Under the pieces are notes generated by a model. The model had not been told where the DNA came from, made no database searches, and saw only the letters and a list, made by a program, of their open reading frames with translations. From positions 62,001 through 126,000 of the forward strand of contig CANQSA010000001.1 of the NCBI GenBank assembly GCA_947626415.1: DNA of 64,000 bases, written 5' to 3'. Below, in pieces: positions 7,978 to 16,844 of the stretch (within the stretch, counting starts at the first letter, position 1; the number at the start of each line of letters is the position of its first letter). Made by a program: the position numbers and the translations under genes. Source of the stretch: an uncultured Lachnospiraceae bacterium. GTDB lineage: Bacteria; Bacillota; Clostridia; Lachnospirales; Lachnospiraceae.

Positions 7978-9036
7978 TTATTTCGTATAAAACTTATAAA
8001 CCGTGGTGGAATGGAAGTTTTCGCCCGCTTTCAATATCGGCTGCGGGAAGTTCGGCCGGTTGATGCCGTTGGGATAATACTGCGTCTCAAAGCAGGCCGC
8101 GCTGCGCTGCACATAGGAAACGCCTCCCTTCCCGATCTCTGTGCCGTCCAGGAAATTGCCCGTATAGAACTGAATCCCCGGCATATCGGTCCAGGTTTCC
8201 AGTACACGGCCGCTCTTCGGATCCGTCATTCTCGCCACCAGATCAAAATGATCCGCGGAAGTCTTTAATACCCAGTTGTGATCAAATCCAGTTCCCCAGA
8301 CGATCTGCTGGTAATCACTGTTGATATCCCGTCCGATCGGCTTCTCGACTGTAAAATCCATAGGCGTTCCCGCCACTGCGGCAATCTCGCCGGTAGGAAT
8401 GGATTCCGAATCCGCAACGGTAAATTCATCCGCGTCGATCCACACCAGCTGATCCAGCACCGTCCCGGAATCATGTCCCGCCAGATTGAAATAGCTGTGA
8501 TTGGTCAGATTCAGTACCGTATCCTGATCGCACACCGCTTCATAGTCAATCTTTAACTGATCGTCCTCCGTAAGCGTATAAGTTACTTTCACATCCAGAT
8601 TTCCCGGGAATCCCTGGTCGCCGTCCGGGCTGTGATACGTAAATTCCATTGCCTGCCCGTCTTCGGCCGCATAGGTCCTGCCGTTCCAGAGGCGTTTGTG
8701 ATAGCCGTTAAAACCGCCGTGCAGATTATTCCTGCCATCGTTCTGATCCAGTTTATATTCCACACCGTTTAACGTAAACTTCGCCTCACCGATCCGGTTT
8801 GCGTGCCGTCCGATGGTAGAGCCGAAATTAGGACCGTTTACAAAATAGCTCTCCAGATTATCATACCCCAATACCACGTCAGCCAGATTCCCTTTGGCGT
8901 CCGCAACCCAGAATTCCACTAAAATAGCGCCGTAGTTGGTAAAGACCGCTTTGGTTCCCGCCCGGTTGGTGATCGTATACAGGTCAGCCGTCTGACCGTC
9001 TTTTGTCGTTCCGAACACTGTTTTCGTTACTTCCAT
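7978..9036 (-). CDS. galM: Aldose 1-epimerase (galactose mutarotase)
   Basis: A 352-residue GalM that interconverts alpha and beta anomers of galactose/glucose in the cytosol. Family motifs seen: STIGRHANRIGEA near residue 75, catalytic His in LNLTNHSYFNLAGH, and catalytic Glu in CFETQYYPNGINRPNFPQP near the C-terminus. The ATG at 9036 has AGGAGG five bases upstream; a five-codon longer frame has no site. It is 59 bases downstream of the DUF4956 gene and may be read from that transcript. It would serve the galactoside-degrading enzymes at the far end of the window. Confidence 0.95.
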   Translation of the reverse strand: MEVTKTVFGTTKDGQTADLYTITNRAGTKAVFTNYGAILVEFWVADAKGNLADVVLGYDNLESYFVNGPNFGSTIGRHANRIGEAKFTLNGVEYKLDQNDGRNNLHGGFNGYHKRLWNGRTYAAEDGQAMEFTYHSPDGDQGFPGNLDVKVTYTLTEDDQLKIDYEAVCDQDTVLNLTNHSYFNLAGHDSGTVLDQLVWIDADEFTVADSESIPTGEIAAVAGTPMDFTVEKPIGRDINSDYQQIVWGTGFDHNWVLKTSADHFDLVARMTDPKSGRVLETWTDMPGIQFYTGNFLDGTEIGKGGVSYVQRSAACFETQYYPNGINRPNFPQPILKAGENFHSTTVYKFYTK

Positions 9037-9095
9037 ATGTACCTCCTGCAACTGAAATTTCCTGTTTCTATCCTAACACAAATCGCAGGACTTGT

Positions 9096-9776
9096 CTACA
9101 ATTCCATTTCTTTTTCCGGTACCATGCCCAGCGCGATATTCAAGTTGCCGTTGCGGCAGCGCAGCTTATCGATAAACTCTTTCGTACTGACGCCTTTTTT
9201 TAATTCGATATGATAGGTCAGTTCATATAAGGCGCCCAGATTGGTAGTCTTGACTTTTTCCAGTACACACTGTCTGGTATAAGCGTCAAACACTTCGTCC
9301 AATGCGCCTTCGTAGTTTAAATTCTCCGGGATCGTGATCTTTAACTGCTTTACGCCCTCTTTATGTTTGGCAAACGGGCTCCGCATCAGCGCTACATATA
9401 AGGCGCCGACTACGACGGTAATCATTGCTGCCAGGGAAATATAACCCACGCCGGAGGTCAGTCCGATCGCCATGGCAAAAAAGATACAGGTGATATCGCG
9501 GGAATTGCCGGGTACGCTTCGGAACCGGATCAGGGTAAAGGCGCCCGCTACGGAGAACGCTCTGGCCACATTACTGCCTACCAGCATGATTACCAGGGCT
9601 ACGATTGCCGGCAGAATCACCAGAGAAACCGCAAAGTTTAACGAATACCGCTTATGACTGTCGCTTAACACATATACCAGGCTCAGCACGCCGCCGAGCA
9701 CCAGAGCGACCAGTAAACAGGTACACACCGCGGGAATCGTCATTCCGCCTTCCGTTGTCAAAATTGTCTTAAACAT
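9096..9776 (-). CDS. DUF4956 family membrane protein
   Basis: A 226-residue protein with four predicted hydrophobic segments in the N-terminal half (about residues 13-35, 45-68, 93-112 and 114-130) and a soluble C-terminal domain of about 90 residues with an ITIPENLNYEG stretch and mixed alpha/beta character. It matches the DUF4956 family, whose members regularly sit next to VTC-type genes. Its start overlaps the end of the VTC gene by eight bases with AAGGAGATAG upstream, so translation is coupled. Function is unknown. By context it may form a membrane component of a polyphosphate-related or phosphate-sensing unit; this is inference. Confidence 0.85.
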   Translation of the reverse strand: MFKTILTTEGGMTIPAVCTCLLVALVLGGVLSLVYVLSDSHKRYSLNFAVSLVILPAIVALVIMLVGSNVARAFSVAGAFTLIRFRSVPGNSRDITCIFFAMAIGLTSGVGYISLAAMITVVVGALYVALMRSPFAKHKEGVKQLKITIPENLNYEGALDEVFDAYTRQCVLEKVKTTNLGALYELTYHIELKKGVSTKEFIDKLRCRNGNLNIALGMVPEKEMEL

Positions 9777-10497
9777 AAACTATCTCCTTATTCTGTATTC
9801 TTTGTGTATATTCAGTTCCGTATTTGGAAAACGAATTGGGATAAATGCCGCAGTCTGAAAGAATATCGACAAACCACAGCGGCATGGCGGCCTGTACCTT
9901 CACTTCCATCAGCCACTGATCCGGCGGCAGCAGTTTCGTCCCGTAGGATCCCGATTCCAGCCGCACATCTTCCCGTCTGGTGGTGATGTTCGTGTCAAAC
10001 GTAACCCGAAACTCCGGATCGTCTTTGGCAAAAAAAGCATAGCGGTCATAACTTAGATACAGAGCCGGATATACTTCATAAAGCTGCCGGAAATAAGCCA
10101 GCTCATCCATAACCTGCCGGTTCATAAACGGCTGATATGCCGGAAGCACGCCTGTTTCCAGAAAGGAATACGCATCCTGCAGCCGGATCTTTGTCCGCCG
10201 CTTATTGACTACGCCTTTATATTTCTTTTTAATGCCCAAAAACACCTTATCCTCCGGTTTGGGGACGCCGTACGCCCTAAGCCGGAGCTTCTCTTTATAG
10301 AGCGGTTTTTCCAGAGAACGGCGGATCAGATCGTCCTGCCGGGTATCATAATAGATGCTGGCAACAGAATAGGTTTCTCCGCCCACATTGTAGCGGTCCG
10401 GCTCCATCCAGTCTGAGATCCGCTCCGTAACCCGGTGAAACAGATCCGTATCCAGCAAAAACTTCTTTTCGTAGCGCTGAAACGTCTCAATCGCCAT
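9769..10497 (-). CDS. VTC-domain (polyphosphate polymerase-like) protein
   Basis: A 242-residue single VTC domain. Conserved basic motifs typical of this triphosphate-tunnel fold are present: FQRYEKKFLLD at the N-terminus, KEKLRLRAYG, GIKKKYKGVVNKRRTKI, and the metal-site glutamate in WLMEVKVQ near residue 200. In yeast Vtc4 this fold makes polyphosphate from ATP; bacterial homologues are annotated as polyphosphate polymerase-like, without proof for this clade. Start ATG at 10497 has AGGAGG nine bases upstream and overlaps the end of the histidine kinase by 11 bases; the DUF4956 gene overlaps its 3' end. No transmembrane segment, so membrane attachment would come from DUF4956. Confidence 0.85.
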   Translation of the reverse strand: MAIETFQRYEKKFLLDTDLFHRVTERISDWMEPDRYNVGGETYSVASIYYDTRQDDLIRRSLEKPLYKEKLRLRAYGVPKPEDKVFLGIKKKYKGVVNKRRTKIRLQDAYSFLETGVLPAYQPFMNRQVMDELAYFRQLYEVYPALYLSYDRYAFFAKDDPEFRVTFDTNITTRREDVRLESGSYGTKLLPPDQWLMEVKVQAAMPLWFVDILSDCGIYPNSFSKYGTEYTQRIQNKEIVYV

Positions 10498-12061
10498 CTT
10501 CGATTCCTCCTTCCGCTCCTTCGTCCGGCCGCGCGACGGTCGGCAGCTCAAACCAGAAACAGCTTCCTTTTCCGATCTCGCTCTCTACTCCGTAGGCGGC
10601 TCCATGCAGCTTCAGAACGCCCTGTACGATCGAGAGCCCCAGTCCGGTTCCCATAATGGCACGCTTGTGGGTCTTGTCGATCTTATAATACCGTTCCCAC
10701 ACATTCTCCAGCTCTTCCTCCGGGATTCCGGCGCCGCTGTCGATCACGGAAACATGCACGATCCCATCCTGTACCCGCTGCTTCACAAGCACAGTCCGAT
10801 CCGCGCCGGTATAATTGACCGCATTGCTGACCAGATTGTAGATCACCTGATAGATCTTAAATTCATCTGCCTCCACATAAGCCGGACAATCATATTCAAA
10901 CCGGATGGTATATCCTTCATTTTCCATCATTTTCGCGTATCTGTCAATTACAATTCCGATACTGCCTGTCAGATTATAAATCTTTTTCTCAATATTTGCC
11001 ACGCCGGACTGGATCTTGGAAATATCCAGCATATCATTAACCAGTCTTGTAAGCCGGTTAGACTCGTCAATGATCACCTGAATATTCTCGGGGGAATTTT
11101 CTCCCGGCAGATCCCGCATCACCTCCGCGTATCCCATGATCATGGTAAGTGGGGTCCGCAGATCGTGCGATACATTGGCAAGCAGCTCCCGCTGCAGGCG
11201 CTCCGCCTTTCCCAGTTCCACTGCCGCATGGTTTAACGTCTCCGACAGTTCGCTGACTTCCCGGTATTCATGCGAATCAAACTGAACGTCAAAATCTCTG
11301 CCGCCCAGTTGTTTGGCGGCGCGGTTTAGTCTGATGATCGGCTTTGCGACCAGACTGGATATCAGAACCGCCAGCAAAAAGGCAACGACCAGCATAATAA
11401 CCGAAACATAAATCAGCTGGATCTTTAAGGTATGCACCGTAGCGTCTACCGGGGAGATCATGGAGTTTAAAAAGATATATCTGCTTTCCCCCGCCTGCGT
11501 GGTTACCTTGCGCACCATTAGGATCTTTCTGGTATCCTCTACATTCGGCATCCCGTCCAGGCGGTTCGGTTTATCGGGCCGCATCGGTTCTATCCCGCCC
11601 GTATTGTCTTTATTCCCGTCAGTCAGCGTTTTCTCCTTCAGCCACCGTTGGTTCCAGTCATGATCCAGGATCTCGGAAACCGTTTCCCCGCTGTCTGCCT
11701 GTTCCATATAGGTATACAGCAGTCTGGGATCCCATCTGTGAATCACACAGGAAAAGGAAGCCTCCGCCCCCATGATTTCCGTTCCCGTTTCATCCGCGAT
11801 CAGGGAACAGATCCCATAATCCTCCGCCAGCTGTTCCAGCACGGCGTCCAGGTCGCTGTCCGAAATGGCGTCGGATACATTCTCCATCGCTGTTTCAATC
11901 TCGTTTTGCTTGATCCGCTGGTAAAAGCTGTCCAGATAGACAGTCTGCAGCAGCCACAGGCTGCCCAGCATCAGAACCGTAAAAATTCCCAGTGTCCCCA
12001 GCAGGATCCATGTGATACTGATTTTTCTACGCGGCTTCTTTTTTCTTTCGCTATGCATCAA
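10487..12061 (-). CDS. Sensor histidine kinase (two TM, HAMP, HisKA, HATPase_c)
   Basis: A 524-residue membrane kinase. A positively charged N-terminus precedes TM1 (about 16-38); an extracellular sensor region of about 180 residues follows, then TM2 (about 218-242), a HAMP segment starting KPIIRLNRAAKQL, the H-box NVSHDLRTPLTMI, N-box YNLVSNAVNYT and G-boxes DSGAGIPEEE and GTGLGLSIV. It should autophosphorylate at the H-box His and pass phosphate to the adjacent regulator. It overlaps the regulator's end by 11 bases and the VTC gene's start by 11 bases, so all four genes form one coupled unit. The signal is unknown; the sensor region has no obvious PAS domain. Confidence 0.95.
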   Translation of the reverse strand: MMHSERKKKPRRKISITWILLGTLGIFTVLMLGSLWLLQTVYLDSFYQRIKQNEIETAMENVSDAISDSDLDAVLEQLAEDYGICSLIADETGTEIMGAEASFSCVIHRWDPRLLYTYMEQADSGETVSEILDHDWNQRWLKEKTLTDGNKDNTGGIEPMRPDKPNRLDGMPNVEDTRKILMVRKVTTQAGESRYIFLNSMISPVDATVHTLKIQLIYVSVIMLVVAFLLAVLISSLVAKPIIRLNRAAKQLGGRDFDVQFDSHEYREVSELSETLNHAAVELGKAERLQRELLANVSHDLRTPLTMIMGYAEVMRDLPGENSPENIQVIIDESNRLTRLVNDMLDISKIQSGVANIEKKIYNLTGSIGIVIDRYAKMMENEGYTIRFEYDCPAYVEADEFKIYQVIYNLVSNAVNYTGADRTVLVKQRVQDGIVHVSVIDSGAGIPEEELENVWERYYKIDKTHKRAIMGTGLGLSIVQGVLKLHGAAYGVESEIGKGSCFWFELPTVARPDEGAEGGIEDGD

Positions 12062-12728
12062 ACCGATATCCTACCCCTCTTAATGTAACCAGAAACTTCC
12101 GGTATTCCCCCAGGCTGTTCCGCAGCAGCTTGATATGGGTATCCAGTGTCCGGTCGTCTCCGTAATAGTCATAGCCCCACACATCCGTGATCAGCTTTTC
12201 TCTGGTCAGCGCGATCCCGCGGTTTCGCACCAGGAAAAACAGCAGATCGTACTCCTTCGGCGTCATCTCCGCCTTCTTCCCGTCTATCGTTACGATCCGG
12301 CCGGTAAAATCAATTTCCAGTCCTTCCTTTCGGAAAATCTCATGGGTATGTTCATCCTCCAGAATACGCTTATTCCTGGAAGCCACTACTTTCACCCGCA
12401 TCATCAGCTCTTTGGGAGAAAACGGCTTTACCACATAGTCGTCAATTCCCAGCTCAAACCCATGGATCCGGTCATATTCCTCTCCTCTGGCGGAAAGCAT
12501 AATAACCGGGATCGGCTTGATCTTCCGAATCTCCCGGCAGGTAGAAAACCCGTCCAGTTCCGGCATCATCACATCCAGAATGATCAGATCGAAATCCTGT
12601 TTCTTACAGATCTCAATCGCTTCCATCCCGTCTCCGGCTTCCTCGATGGTATAGCCTTCAAATTCCGCGTATTTCCGGATGATCCTGCGGATCTTCTCTT
12701 CATCATCTACAACTAAAATATGGAACAT
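12051..12728 (-). CDS. OmpR/PhoB-family response regulator
   Basis: A 225-residue two-domain regulator. Receiver domain: acidic pocket VVDDEE (Asp8, Asp9), phospho-acceptor Asp52 in LDVMMPELDG, Lys in VVKPFSP. C-terminal winged helix with EMTPKEYDLLFFLVRNRG and RTLDTHIKLLRNSLG, ending GVGYRFDA. It binds DNA as a phosphorylated dimer. The start MFHILVV at 12728 is fixed by the family N-terminus; AGGAG lies 11 bases upstream. A long in-frame extension upstream is an artefact crossing the divergent promoter region. It heads the operon with the histidine kinase, VTC and DUF4956 genes. Confidence 0.95.
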   Translation of the reverse strand: MFHILVVDDEEKIRRIIRKYAEFEGYTIEEAGDGMEAIEICKKQDFDLIILDVMMPELDGFSTCREIRKIKPIPVIMLSARGEEYDRIHGFELGIDDYVVKPFSPKELMMRVKVVASRNKRILEDEHTHEIFRKEGLEIDFTGRIVTIDGKKAEMTPKEYDLLFFLVRNRGIALTREKLITDVWGYDYYGDDRTLDTHIKLLRNSLGEYRKFLVTLRGVGYRFDA

Positions 12729-12816
12729 GGCGGCATGCGCTCCTTTCCGTTTGCGATTCTTTTCATGTATTTTACACAGGGAATGTGTCGATATGGTGAT
12801 AGGGAAATGAATCCTA

Positions 12817-12844
12817 TTGACATTTTTCCAATATCCTTTATAAT
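12817..12844 (+). promoter_or_regulatory. Predicted sigma-A promoter of the small lipoprotein
   Basis: Consensus TTGACA (12817-12822), 16-base spacer, TATAAT (12839-12844), ending 38 bases before the start codon. Confidence 0.75.
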
Positions 12845-12882
12845 AAAATATGAAATTTTTTTCACAAAAAAGGAGAAGAAAC

Positions 12883-13383
12883 ATGAGAAAAATCAAATTA
12901 ACCGTTTTGACGGTCCTGACTGTTTCCGTTCTGGCACTGACTGCCTGCGGTGACAAAGAAGACGCGAAAGACAACGCTTCCCAGACTACCCCGACAGAAG
13001 CCGCAGTTACTACGACGACACCCGCTGCGGATGACAATGCCTCCGATGGCGCCGCACAGTTTTCTTCCATGAAGGAATATGTGGAATCCAAAGATGTGCA
13101 GGATATGGTGACCACTCTGAATGAGTCCCTGAAAGACGCCGGCATGGTTTTAACCATTACCGGAGAGGACAATAAGATGATCTACACCTATAAACTGAAT
13201 GTAGAATCGAACGACGACACAAAGAAGACCCTGCAGGATGGTCTTACCGAACAGGCGGATACTTTTAAAACTGCCGCCGCATCTCTGAAGAGTTATGTGC
13301 CGTTAGACAATCCGGTCGTTGTCGTAACCTATCAGGACAAAGACGGCAAGGAAATCATTTCCCAGGAATTTCCCGCAGAATAA
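12883..13383 (+). CDS. Small lipoprotein, DUF4854-like
   Basis: A 166-residue secreted lipoprotein: signal peptide with lipobox LTAC (Cys near residue 22), then an acidic Thr/Ala-rich linker to about residue 60, then a compact domain of about 100 residues beginning MKEYVESKDVQDMV. That domain resembles the DUF4854 family of Clostridia lipoproteins; this assignment is from memory and is tentative. The ATG at 12883 has AAAGGAGAAG upstream; an earlier in-frame ATG has no site. It stands alone between a strong promoter and a strong terminator, divergent from the two-component genes. Function unknown; regulation by the neighbouring sensor system is possible but unproven. Confidence 0.75.
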   Translation: MRKIKLTVLTVLTVSVLALTACGDKEDAKDNASQTTPTEAAVTTTTPAADDNASDGAAQFSSMKEYVESKDVQDMVTTLNESLKDAGMVLTITGEDNKMIYTYKLNVESNDDTKKTLQDGLTEQADTFKTAAASLKSYVPLDNPVVVVTYQDKDGKEIISQEFPAE

Positions 13384-13399
13384 GATCTGATATTTTTTA

Positions 13400-13440
13400 A
13401 TCCCTGTCTGCCGGCATAAAGCCGCAGGCAGGGATTTTTC
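13400..13440 (+). terminator. Rho-independent terminator of the small lipoprotein
   Basis: Stem CCCTGTCTGCCGGC / GCCGCAGGCAGGG with loop ATAAA followed by ATTTTTC. Confidence 0.85.
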
Positions 13441-13456
13441 ATTGCAGACAATTCTT

Positions 13457-14944
13457 TTATACACCTAAAAACTGCTTTACAACCGCTTCCATCTCTTCTA
13501 CTTCACATACGGTGTTATGACGGATCGGCGCCGTTCGGATTTCCTCAATTGCGTTGGGAACCCGCACCCCGGAGATTCTCGACAATTCATCGACCAGTTC
13601 AAAATCACTCCAGGTATTATACTGCAGATCAATGGCGTTCATGACGCTTCGCGTAAACTTATACGGGCTGGCCGTAGACGCGATTACGGTCGGCGTCCGG
13701 TCTCCGGTCTGATCCACATACTTGCTGTATACTTTAGCGGCAACGGCTGTATGGGTATCCATGATATAACCGGTATCCTTATAGGTCTTTTTAATAATGG
13801 CGGCTACTTCCCTCTCATCTGCAAAATTCCCGTAGAAATCTGACAGCTGCTCCTTCATCTCAGGCGTGATCGAATAGCTTCCTTCCTTCGCAAGCGATTC
13901 CATGAGCGCTTTGTTTTTCCCGGCGTCCGCCCCGGCGATCCGATAGATCAGACGCTCCAGATTGCTGGAGATCAGAATATCCATGGACGGAGACGTAGTC
14001 AGGATAAACTCCCGGTTCTTGTCATAGGTTCCGGTGCAGAAGAAGTCAAACAGCACCTTATTGTCATTGGACGCGCAGATCAGCTTCGCGATCGGCAGTC
14101 CCATCTGCTTTGCGTAATAAGCCGCCAGGATATTGCCGAAATTACCGGTAGGTACCGTTACGTTGATCATTTCACCTTCTGCGATCTCCCCCTGCGCCAG
14201 CAGTCTGGCATACGCATATACATAGTAAACGATCTGCGGAACCAGACGTCCGATGTTAATGGAATTGGCGGAAGAAAACTGAAATCCTTTGTCTGCCAGC
14301 TCCGCGGCCAGCGCCTTATCATTAAACAGCGCTTTGACCGCGCTCTGCGCCTGGTCAAAATTGCCCTTGATCCCCACGACAAAGGTATTGTCTCCCTTCT
14401 GCGTCAGCATCTGTTTCTCCTGAATGGGGCTGACGCCTCCCTTCGGATAAAATACCACGATCCGGGTTCCCGGTACATCTGCGAATCCTGCCATAGCCGC
14501 TTTTCCCGTATCGCCGGAGGTTGCGGTCAGGATCACGATCTCACGATCTACCTGATTCTTTCCGGCCGCTGTAGTCAGAAGATGCGGCAGGATTGACAGC
14601 GCCATGTCTTTAAACGCGATCGTGGCGCCATGGAACAGCTCCAGATAATATACGCCGTCCACATCTGCAAGCGGCGCGATCTCTTCGGTATCAAACTTCT
14701 CGTCATACGCCTTCGCAATACAGCTTTTCAGTTCTTCTTCGGTAAAGTCCGTTAAAAAGAGCTTCATAACCTCATAAGCCACTTCCTGATAGGACATTTC
14801 GGCCAGCTTTGCCACCGGAACGTCCAATGCCGGAATCCGTTCCGGCACAAACAGGCCGCCGTCGTCAGCCAGTCCTTTTAAGATTGCCTGGGACGCGGTT
14901 ACCTTTACGTCTTCACTTCTGGTACTCTGGTACAGTAAATTCAT
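13457..14944 (-). CDS. thrC: Threonine synthase
   Basis: A 495-residue PLP-dependent threonine synthase of the long class. The PLP lysine lies in HGATIAFKDMALS near residue 112, the phosphate-binding loop in TATSGDTGKAAMAG, and the N-terminus (STRSEDVKVTASQAILKGL) is family-typical. It converts O-phospho-L-homoserine to threonine in the cytosol. It begins 12 bases after leuD with GGAGGCAGAT as ribosome site, so it is the third gene of a leuC-leuD-thrC operon, an uncommon mixing of leucine and threonine steps. A Lys-adding or regulatory domain is not present. Confidence 0.95.
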   Translation of the reverse strand: MNLLYQSTRSEDVKVTASQAILKGLADDGGLFVPERIPALDVPVAKLAEMSYQEVAYEVMKLFLTDFTEEELKSCIAKAYDEKFDTEEIAPLADVDGVYYLELFHGATIAFKDMALSILPHLLTTAAGKNQVDREIVILTATSGDTGKAAMAGFADVPGTRIVVFYPKGGVSPIQEKQMLTQKGDNTFVVGIKGNFDQAQSAVKALFNDKALAAELADKGFQFSSANSINIGRLVPQIVYYVYAYARLLAQGEIAEGEMINVTVPTGNFGNILAAYYAKQMGLPIAKLICASNDNKVLFDFFCTGTYDKNREFILTTSPSMDILISSNLERLIYRIAGADAGKNKALMESLAKEGSYSITPEMKEQLSDFYGNFADEREVAAIIKKTYKDTGYIMDTHTAVAAKVYSKYVDQTGDRTPTVIASTASPYKFTRSVMNAIDLQYNTWSDFELVDELSRISGVRVPNAIEEIRTAPIRHNTVCEVEEMEAVVKQFLGV

Positions 14945-14956
14945 ATCTGCCTCCGT

Positions 14957-15442
14957 TTATTGCTTGTTAATGTAATTGATCAGTCCTTCTGCTTCAATGA
15001 TCTTCTGCATAAAAGGCGGAAATGCCTGACCCTGAAAACTGGTTCCCTTGGTTCTGTCATAGATCATACCGCTGTCAAAATCCACTTCCACTTCATCTCC
15101 GGCATCAATGCCTTTGCTTGCCTCGGGACACTCAATGATCGGCAGCCCGATGTTAATAGCATTCCGGTAGAAGATCCGCGCAAATGTCTCCGCGATCACG
15201 CAGGAAACGCCGTTTTCTTTGATTACGGCGGGCGCATGCTCCCTGGAGGAGCCGCAGCCGAAGTTTTTCTGCGCTACGATAATATCGCCTTTTTTAACCT
15301 TCTTTACGAATTCCGTATCGATATCTTCCATACAGTGTACCGCCAGTTCCTTCATATCGGGAACATTCAGATACCGCGCAGGAATGATCACATCCGTATC
15401 TACATTATCTCCGTATTTAAAAACGCTTCCACATGCTTTCAT
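14957..15442 (-). CDS. leuD: 3-isopropylmalate dehydratase small subunit
   Basis: A 161-residue swivel-domain subunit, the short form used with short LeuC proteins in Clostridia and archaea. Motifs: [15 protein letters not shown] near the N-terminus and [12 protein letters not shown] near residue 60. With LeuC it isomerises 2-isopropylmalate to 3-isopropylmalate. It starts 21 bases after leuC and ends 12 bases before thrC. A homoaconitase-type or citraconate substrate cannot be excluded from sequence alone, but the leuB gene elsewhere in the window supports leucine synthesis. Confidence 0.93.
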   Translation of the reverse strand: MKACGSVFKYGDNVDTDVIIPARYLNVPDMKELAVHCMEDIDTEFVKKVKKGDIIVAQKNFGCGSSREHAPAVIKENGVSCVIAETFARIFYRNAINIGLPIIECPEASKGIDAGDEVEVDFDSGMIYDRTKGTSFQGQAFPPFMQKIIEAEGLINYINKQ

Positions 15443-15463
15443 AATTACCCGTTACCTCTCTTT

Positions 15464-16720
15464 CTAATCCTGGGGACCTGCTATTTTTCCTGCGATGGCG
15501 CTTGCGGCTGCCACTGCCGGACTTGCCAGATAAATCTCAGAATCCACATGGCCCATACGGCCTACAAAATTCCGGTTGGTCGTGGATACCGCCCGTTCGC
15601 CTTCCGCCAGAATTCCCATATGGCCGCCCAGACACGGGCCGCAGGTCGGCGTGCTGACTGCCGCGCCCGCTTTGATAAAGGTCGCCAGCAGCCCTTCTTC
15701 CAGCGCCTGCAGATATACCGCCTGGGTTGCAGGGATCACGATACAGCGTACGCCCTTTGCCACATGTTTGCCTTCCATTATTTTCGCCGCAATCCGCATA
15801 TCCTTGATCCGCCCGTTTGTACAGGAGCCGATTACAACCTGATTGATCGGAATATCGCCTACCTCGTCAATCGTTCTGGTATTCTCCGGCAAATGCGGGA
15901 ACGCTACGGTCGGACGAAGCGCAGACAGATCGATGGTATAGGTTTCCTCATATTCCGCGTCCGCGTCCGCCTCAAAAATCCGGTATTCTTTGGCAGAATG
16001 CTCTTTCATATATTCGATGGTCTTCTCGTCTACCGGGAAGATCCCGTTCTTTCCGCCGGCCTCAATCGCCATATTGGTCATGGCAAACCGGTCATCCATA
16101 GACAGATACTGAATCCCGTCTCCGGTAAACTCCATAGACTTATAGAGAGCGCCGTCCACACCGATCATACCGATAATGTGTAAGATCACGTCTTTTCCGC
16201 TGATCCACGGAGCCGGTTTTCCGGTCAATACGAACTTTAACGCGCCGGGTACCTTAAACCAGGCTTCTCCCGTTGCCATGCCGGCTGCCATATCCGTACT
16301 GCCTACGCCGGTGGAAAACGCGCCCAGCGCGCCGTATGTACAGGTATGGGAATCCGCGCCGATCACCACGTCGCCGGCTACAACCAGTCCTTTTTCCGGC
16401 AGCAGGGCATGCTCGATCCCGACTTCTCCGGTCTCATAAAAATGTGTAATGCCATTCTCCGCCGCGAATTCTCTGGTACATTTACAGAGCTGCGCGGACT
16501 TAATATCCTTATTGGGTGTAAAATGGTCGCAGACCAGCGCGATCTTCTCCCGGTCAAAAACGCCCTTCTTCTTCATTTTCTTCATTTCCCCGATCGCAAC
16601 CGGACTCGTCACATCATTTCCCAATACCAAATCCAGTTTCGCCTCGATCAGCTGCCCGGCCTTTACCTCACTGAGCCCGGCTGCCGCTGCCAGAATCTTC
16701 TGGGTCATTGTCATTCCCAT
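15464..16720 (-). CDS. leuC: 3-isopropylmalate dehydratase large subunit
   Basis: A 418-residue aconitase-fold subunit of the short class. Iron-sulfur cluster cysteines are visible in [12 protein letters not shown] and [13 protein letters not shown]; active-site segments [14 protein letters not shown] and [15 protein letters not shown] are intact. It acts with LeuD on isopropylmalate and will be oxygen-labile. The ATG at 16720 (MGMTMTQKI) has GAGG eight bases upstream; an eight-codon longer frame lacks a site. It is the first gene of leuC-leuD-thrC and diverges from a LysR regulator that probably controls it. Confidence 0.94.
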   Translation of the reverse strand: MGMTMTQKILAAAAGLSEVKAGQLIEAKLDLVLGNDVTSPVAIGEMKKMKKKGVFDREKIALVCDHFTPNKDIKSAQLCKCTREFAAENGITHFYETGEVGIEHALLPEKGLVVAGDVVIGADSHTCTYGALGAFSTGVGSTDMAAGMATGEAWFKVPGALKFVLTGKPAPWISGKDVILHIIGMIGVDGALYKSMEFTGDGIQYLSMDDRFAMTNMAIEAGGKNGIFPVDEKTIEYMKEHSAKEYRIFEADADAEYEETYTIDLSALRPTVAFPHLPENTRTIDEVGDIPINQVVIGSCTNGRIKDMRIAAKIMEGKHVAKGVRCIVIPATQAVYLQALEEGLLATFIKAGAAVSTPTCGPCLGGHMGILAEGERAVSTTNRNFVGRMGHVDSEIYLASPAVAAASAIAGKIAGPQD

Positions 16721-16751
16721 ACTGTCTGCCTCACTTTCTTTCATTAAGATA

Positions 16752-16786
16752 TTGCAATTCTATCATAAAAGATGCTATAATGCCAA
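16752..16786. promoter_or_regulatory. Face-to-face overlapping promoters of leuC and the LysR gene
   Basis: Plus strand: TTGCAA (16752-16757), 18-base spacer, TATAAT (16776-16781) towards lysR. Minus strand: TTGGCA (16781-16786), 18-base spacer, TAGAAT (16757-16762) towards leuC. The two core promoters occupy the same 35 bases, so RNA polymerase can serve only one at a time. Confidence 0.65.
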
Positions 16787-16844
16787 TATATATTTTTAAT
16801 ATCTGTCATAACTATATATTATATCCAGGACAGGAGAAAACGGA

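Noticed and set aside
12729-13172. An N-terminal extension of the response regulator
   Set aside because: Its frame crosses the divergent promoter and lipoprotein gene; the true N-terminus MFHILVVDDEE has its own ribosome site.
14960-16183. A 407-codon plus-strand open frame opposite leuD and leuC
   Set aside because: It is the antisense shadow of two clear enzymes; no ribosome site, no family features, cysteine/histidine-rich nonsense composition.
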